DNA of 64,000 nucleotides from Locusta migratoria (Eukaryota > Arthropoda > Insecta > Orthoptera > Acrididae), in contig CM048748.1 in the NCBI GenBank assembly GCA_026315105.1, positions 479,907,150 through 479,971,149 of the forward strand. The letters are read 5' to 3'. Below the pieces are notes generated by a model. The model was not told the origin of the DNA and searched no databases. It worked only from the letters and a program-made list of their open reading frames with translations. The number at the start of each line of letters is the position of its first letter. Position 1 is the stretch's first letter. Both the position numbers and the translations under genes were made by a program. Positions 63,125-64,000 of the stretch are shown in pieces.

Positions 63125-64000
63125 TTAGAACCTTTGTCTCTCAGGAATCGCATTCTGGTCTGAGTTATCCCCCAGAGTATATTGAGGAAAGTGAGTCTTG
63201 AGGAGCAGTTCCAGTGTTTCATGTGCTGTCTTTGTGTACTCCCCATCCTCCTTCCTCAATGTTCCTCCTGGATTAATTGGTACCCTAGTGAGGATTTTAT
63301 GAAGTCTCGCTTGAGCAGCCGTGCACTCCACTTCCTCACAGAATACCTTCCAGGATGCCTCCTTTGCCCGTCTGATGGCAAAGTTGTAATTGACAAGGGC
63401 CTCACGATACTTTGCCCATTGTCCTTTGCACCTCGCAAGGTTAAACAGTCTTCGTACCTGTTTCCTTTGCATTTCCAGGTTATTATTCCACCAAGGCACA
63501 CGCCTATTTGTGCACTTCTTGGTGACTGAGCAGTTGTCCTGGTATGAGGTCACTATAGCAGAGGTTACGGCCTCTGCTACTTCCTCAAACTATACTGGAT
63601 TCCTTATCGAAGTTTTAATTTCCGATAGGCTGAAGTCAAGGTCTTTCCTATATGTCTCCCAGTCCGTTTTCCTGGGGTTCTTATAGGCCATGGTCTGTCT
63701 GGTTCCCATTTCAACCTTGAATTTAATATACATGTGATCAGATGAGGAGGGCTCCAGGACCACATGCCACTGTTTGACGTAACTTCGCATCATCATGGAA
63801 CCAAAAGTTATGTCAATTACTTCTTCCCTTCTACTATTCCTGAGTGTAGGTTCATCACCCCTATTCAGGATCTCCAAGTTATTAGGAGAAATTCAAGAAG
63901 GTGCTCACCTCTACTGTTGGTGTCCTTGCTGCCCCACGATAGATTGTGGGCATTGGCATCACATCCCACCAACAGTTCGTCACCTTGCCGATGGCAGGCC
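63125..64000 (-). pseudogene. Endonuclease end and linker of the LOA-type LINE (partial)
   Basis: At the edge, LVGCDANAHNLSWGSKDTNSR (split here across 63980-63920) is the endonuclease GCDANAHN box. ITFGSMMMRSYVKQWHVV and PSSSDHMYIKF (SDH box, 63760-63720) follow in the 63877-63590 frame. After a TAG near 63591 the same frame continues as NRRVPWWNNNLEMQRKQVRR and RAKEASWKVFCEEVECTAAQARLHKIL (63553-63125). Catalytic boxes visible here look preserved; the N-terminus is off-window. Confidence 0.8.

Larger units (their letters stand above)
60627..64000 (-). mobile_element. LOA-type LINE, runs off the right edge
   Basis: Minus-strand non-LTR element. From the edge inward: endonuclease end (63990-63590), linker (63553-63125), RT (about 63100-61980), connection domain (61976-61650), RNase H and C-terminus (about 61600-60733), 3' UTR with TGATTGATTGATT, and a poly(A) (T run 60597-60626). 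RT followed by RNase H with the GxLQGGVLSPLLWNLVVNDL / QGYADDLVI style matches LOA/Lian elements as I recall them. The 5' part lies beyond the window. Multiple frameshifts and stops. Confidence 0.85.

Overview
The window looks like intergenic DNA from a large, repeat-rich insect genome. The mix of non-LTR retrotransposons (LINEs), Tc1/mariner elements and many short tRNA-headed SINEs ending in the 'GGGACTGATGACCCC..TTAAGTCCC' body is what I associate with locusts and grasshoppers (Schistocerca-like). That placement is inference from pattern memory, not from an alignment. No rRNA gene, convincing tRNA gene, CRISPR array or intact host protein gene is visible. Nearly all recognisable coding sequence is transposon-derived and broken.

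Layout. 0.7-3.7 kb: an RTE-like LINE copy, a second LINE tail, two tRNA-headed repeats and a CpG-rich patch. 3.9-8.5 kb: an internally deleted I-type LINE on the minus strand with a 57-nt poly(A) (T on plus), split by a 2.1-kb terminal-inverted-repeat (TIR) element. 9-16.5 kb: mostly unassigned AT-rich DNA with remnants of piggyBac-like and pogo/Tigger-like transposases and SINEs. 16.6-25.4 kb: CR1-like LINE pieces, a long jockey/CR1-group LINE (19.95-23.1 kb) and an RTE-like copy, with a CpG-rich patch at 23.4-23.9 kb. 25.4-29.1 kb: a deep nest (LINE, hAT-type element inside it, pogo-type MITE inside that, plus three SINEs). 29.1-34.7 kb: SINE and RTE-like copies, including the most complete one. 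35.1-38.9 kb: a Tc1-like transposon and further nested CR1-like copies. 39-47.6 kb: CpG-rich patches, a large inverted repeat, an RTE-like copy, a ZMYM/hAT-like transposase remnant and a Helitron-type 3' end. 47.8-49.5 kb: a Tc1-type element with about 160-bp TIRs. 50.6-59.8 kb: SINEs, LINE pieces, a complete-ended mariner with a SINE inside, and a TIR element keeping only an N-terminal helix-turn-helix region. 60.4-64 kb: a LOA-type LINE on the minus strand running off the window.

How the parts relate. Autonomous-type LINEs and DNA transposons sit with their presumed non-autonomous passengers (SINEs, MITEs, deletion derivatives). Target-site duplications give a readable insertion order in several places (25.4-29.1 kb, 29.6 kb, 57.2 kb, 4.3-6.4 kb). 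Catalytic residues are lost in several copies: RT aspartate at 32.5 kb, mariner Asp1 and Asp3, Tc1 Glu changed to stop, RNase H Glu in the LOA copy, and endonuclease residues at 20.2-20.7 kb. Candidates for something less familiar are the 2.1-kb TIR element with three separate tandem arrays, the about 1-kb inverted repeat at 40.3-41.3 kb, the 924-bp insert at 37.1-38.0 kb carrying a tRNA-like head, and a LINE-like tail on a SINE at 14.2 kb.
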